Below, in pieces: positions 5,715 to 6,797 of a stretch of 6,797 nt of DNA. Under the pieces are notes generated by a model. The model did not search any database. It had not been told where the DNA came from and saw only the letters and a program-made list of their open reading frames with translations. The number at the start of each line of letters is the position of its first letter. Positions within the stretch are counted from its first letter, which is position 1. The stretch comes from Alphaproteobacteria bacterium. Its GTDB lineage: Bacteria > Pseudomonadota > Alphaproteobacteria > Sneathiellales > Sneathiellaceae. The translations under genes and the position numbers were made by a program. The DNA is taken from assembly GCA_006226265.1 (NCBI GenBank), contig SBHH01000022.1:1-6797 (forward strand), read 5' to 3'.

Positions 5715-6797
5715 TCAGCATTCCACGACGTTCACAGCGAGCCCGCCCTGGCTGGTTTCCTTATACTTGCTCAGCATATCGACGCCGGTCTGGCGCATGG
5801 TTTCGATCACCTCGTCGAGGGAAACAACATGCGTCCCGTCGCCTGACAGCGCGAGGCGGCAGGCATTGATCGCCTTCATCGCACCCATGGTGTTCCGCTC
5901 GATACAGGGGATCTGCACCAGCCCGCCGATGGGATCGCAGGTGAGGCCGAGGTTATGCTCCATGCCGATCTCGGCGGCATTCTCAATCTGCTCATTGGTG
6001 CCGCCAAGGGCTGCAGCGAGGCCCGCTGCCGCCATGGAACAGGCCACGCCCACTTCGCCCTGACAGCCCACTTCCGCGCCTGAAATGGAGGCGCGCTTTT
6101 TGTAGAGGACGCCAATGGCTGCGGCGGTGAGAAGAAAATCCTCGACACCTTTTTTCGAGGCGCTGGAACAAAAGCGCTCGTAATAAGCGATGACGGCGGG
6201 GATGACGCCGGCCGCGCCATTGGTCGGGGCCGTGACGACCCGGCCACCGGAGGCGTTTTCCTCGCTGACGGCCAGCGCAAAAAGGTTGATCCAGTCGAGG
6301 GTGGTCAAAGGATCTTTCAGGGCGCGTTCGGGTTGGGATTTGAGGCGCTCGAAATGGGCTTTGGCGCGGCGCGGCACTTTCAGACGGCCCGGCAAGATCC
6401 CTTCTTGTGCGCAGCCGCGCTCAATGCACTTACTCATGCAGTCATGAACTTCGTGCAGATAGGCGAGGGTTTCTTCTTCCGAGCGCCAAGCGCTTTCATT
6501 GGCCAGCATGACCTCAGCGATGGTCTTGCCGGACTTTTCGGCCATTTCCAGGAGCTCGTCCCCGCAGGTAAACGGGTGGGGGAGCTGTAAATTGTGTCCA
6601 GAAGACTGTGCGGCTGCATTCTCGCCTTTGGCCAGGACAAAACCTCCGCCTACTGAATAAAACTCCATATCAAAGATGGGGGCCTCGTCGCGATAGGCTG
6701 TAAAGCGCATACCATTGGGATGTTCAGACAAGACCTCTTCGAAATTAAAGCGGATGTGCTCGGCGGGAATGAAGTGAATTTCTCTTTTGCTGCCTAA
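5715..6797 (-). CDS. sdaA: L-serine dehydratase, iron-sulfur type (5' end outside window)
   Basis: The 360 visible residues run from the right edge to a TGA at 5717-5715. The frame stays open through 6797, so about 100 N-terminal residues of the usual 455-460 are missing. The TTG at 6731 is internal to the domain and is not the start. The enzyme deaminates L-serine to pyruvate and ammonia using a [4Fe-4S] cluster. The fragment begins in the beta (ASB-like) domain, with [10 protein letters not shown] and YSVGGGFV, and passes into the alpha domain near residue 75. Cluster cysteines are C245 (VGCQGE), C287 (LTCDPIGG) and C298 (IPCIERN); their 42- and 11-residue spacings equal C343, C385 and C396 of the Legionella enzyme. 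The last residue is C360 (VNVVEC), matching the tail cysteine that caps the cluster in that enzyme. It converges on speE with an 11-bp gap. Confidence 0.96.
   Translation of the reverse strand, partial: LGSKREIHFIPAEHIRFNFEEVLSEHPNGMRFTAYRDEAPIFDMEFYSVGGGFVLAKGENAAAQSSGHNLQLPHPFTCGDELLEMAEKSGKTIAEVMLANESAWRSEEETLAYLHEVHDCMSKCIERGCAQEGILPGRLKVPRRAKAHFERLKSQPERALKDPLTTLDWINLFALAVSEENASGGRVVTAPTNGAAGVIPAVIAYYERFCSSASKKGVEDFLLTAAAIGVLYKKRASISGAEVGCQGEVGVACSMAAAGLAAALGGTNEQIENAAEIGMEHNLGLTCDPIGGLVQIPCIERNTMGAMKAINACRLALSGDGTHVVSLDEVIETMRQTGVDMLSKYKETSQGGLAVNVVEC

Noticed and set aside
5685..5719. Possible terminator between convergent speE and sdaA (GCTGA and TCAGC arms; GGC-TAAC-GCC)
   Set aside because: Arms are only 3-5 bp, the larger loop is 25 bases, and no T-tract follows on either strand.
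6729..6731. TTG at 6731 as sdaA start
   Set aside because: The same frame continues open to the right edge with domain-like sequence upstream (22 more residues), and starting there would remove much of the beta domain.

Overview
The window carries parts of four metabolic units from what looks like an alphaproteobacterium. That placement is an inference from the G+C-rich third codon positions, the box-type aerobic benzoate genes and the speD-speE pair; genus and species cannot be read from it. There are no mobile elements, CRISPR arrays, tRNA or rRNA genes. Coding density is very high, and no gene-free stretch exceeds 300 bases.

Left part (1-3254, + strand): the tail of a shikimate-kinase-like regulator (probably BoxR), then boxC and boxB, which encode the ring-opening lyase and the diiron epoxidase of the aerobic benzoyl-CoA pathway. 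BoxB, with its reductase partner BoxA (not in the window), epoxidises benzoyl-CoA. BoxC then opens the epoxide with loss of formate. The 50-bp gap between the regulator and boxC holds a TTGACA box, a perfect TATAAT and TGCA elements resembling the known BzdR/BoxR operator.

Middle part (3270-4423): a hairpin lies between convergent boxB and a two-gene minus-strand unit encoding a 211-aa glutathione S-transferase-like protein and a 103-aa single-domain cupin. A 169-bp divergent gap separates this unit from speD.

Right part (4424-5703, + strand): speD and speE overlap by one base. SpeD makes decarboxylated S-adenosylmethionine, and SpeE uses it to add an aminopropyl group to putrescine, giving spermidine. 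Convergent to them, and cut by the right edge, is sdaA (5715-6797, - strand), an iron-sulfur L-serine dehydratase whose three cluster cysteines and C-terminal cysteine are visible.

All genes belong to known families. The points most worth a second look are the candidate BoxR operator over the boxC promoter, a matching TTGACA/GTGCAT arrangement upstream of the GST-cupin unit that could tie that unit to benzoate metabolism, and the absence of boxA directly after boxB.
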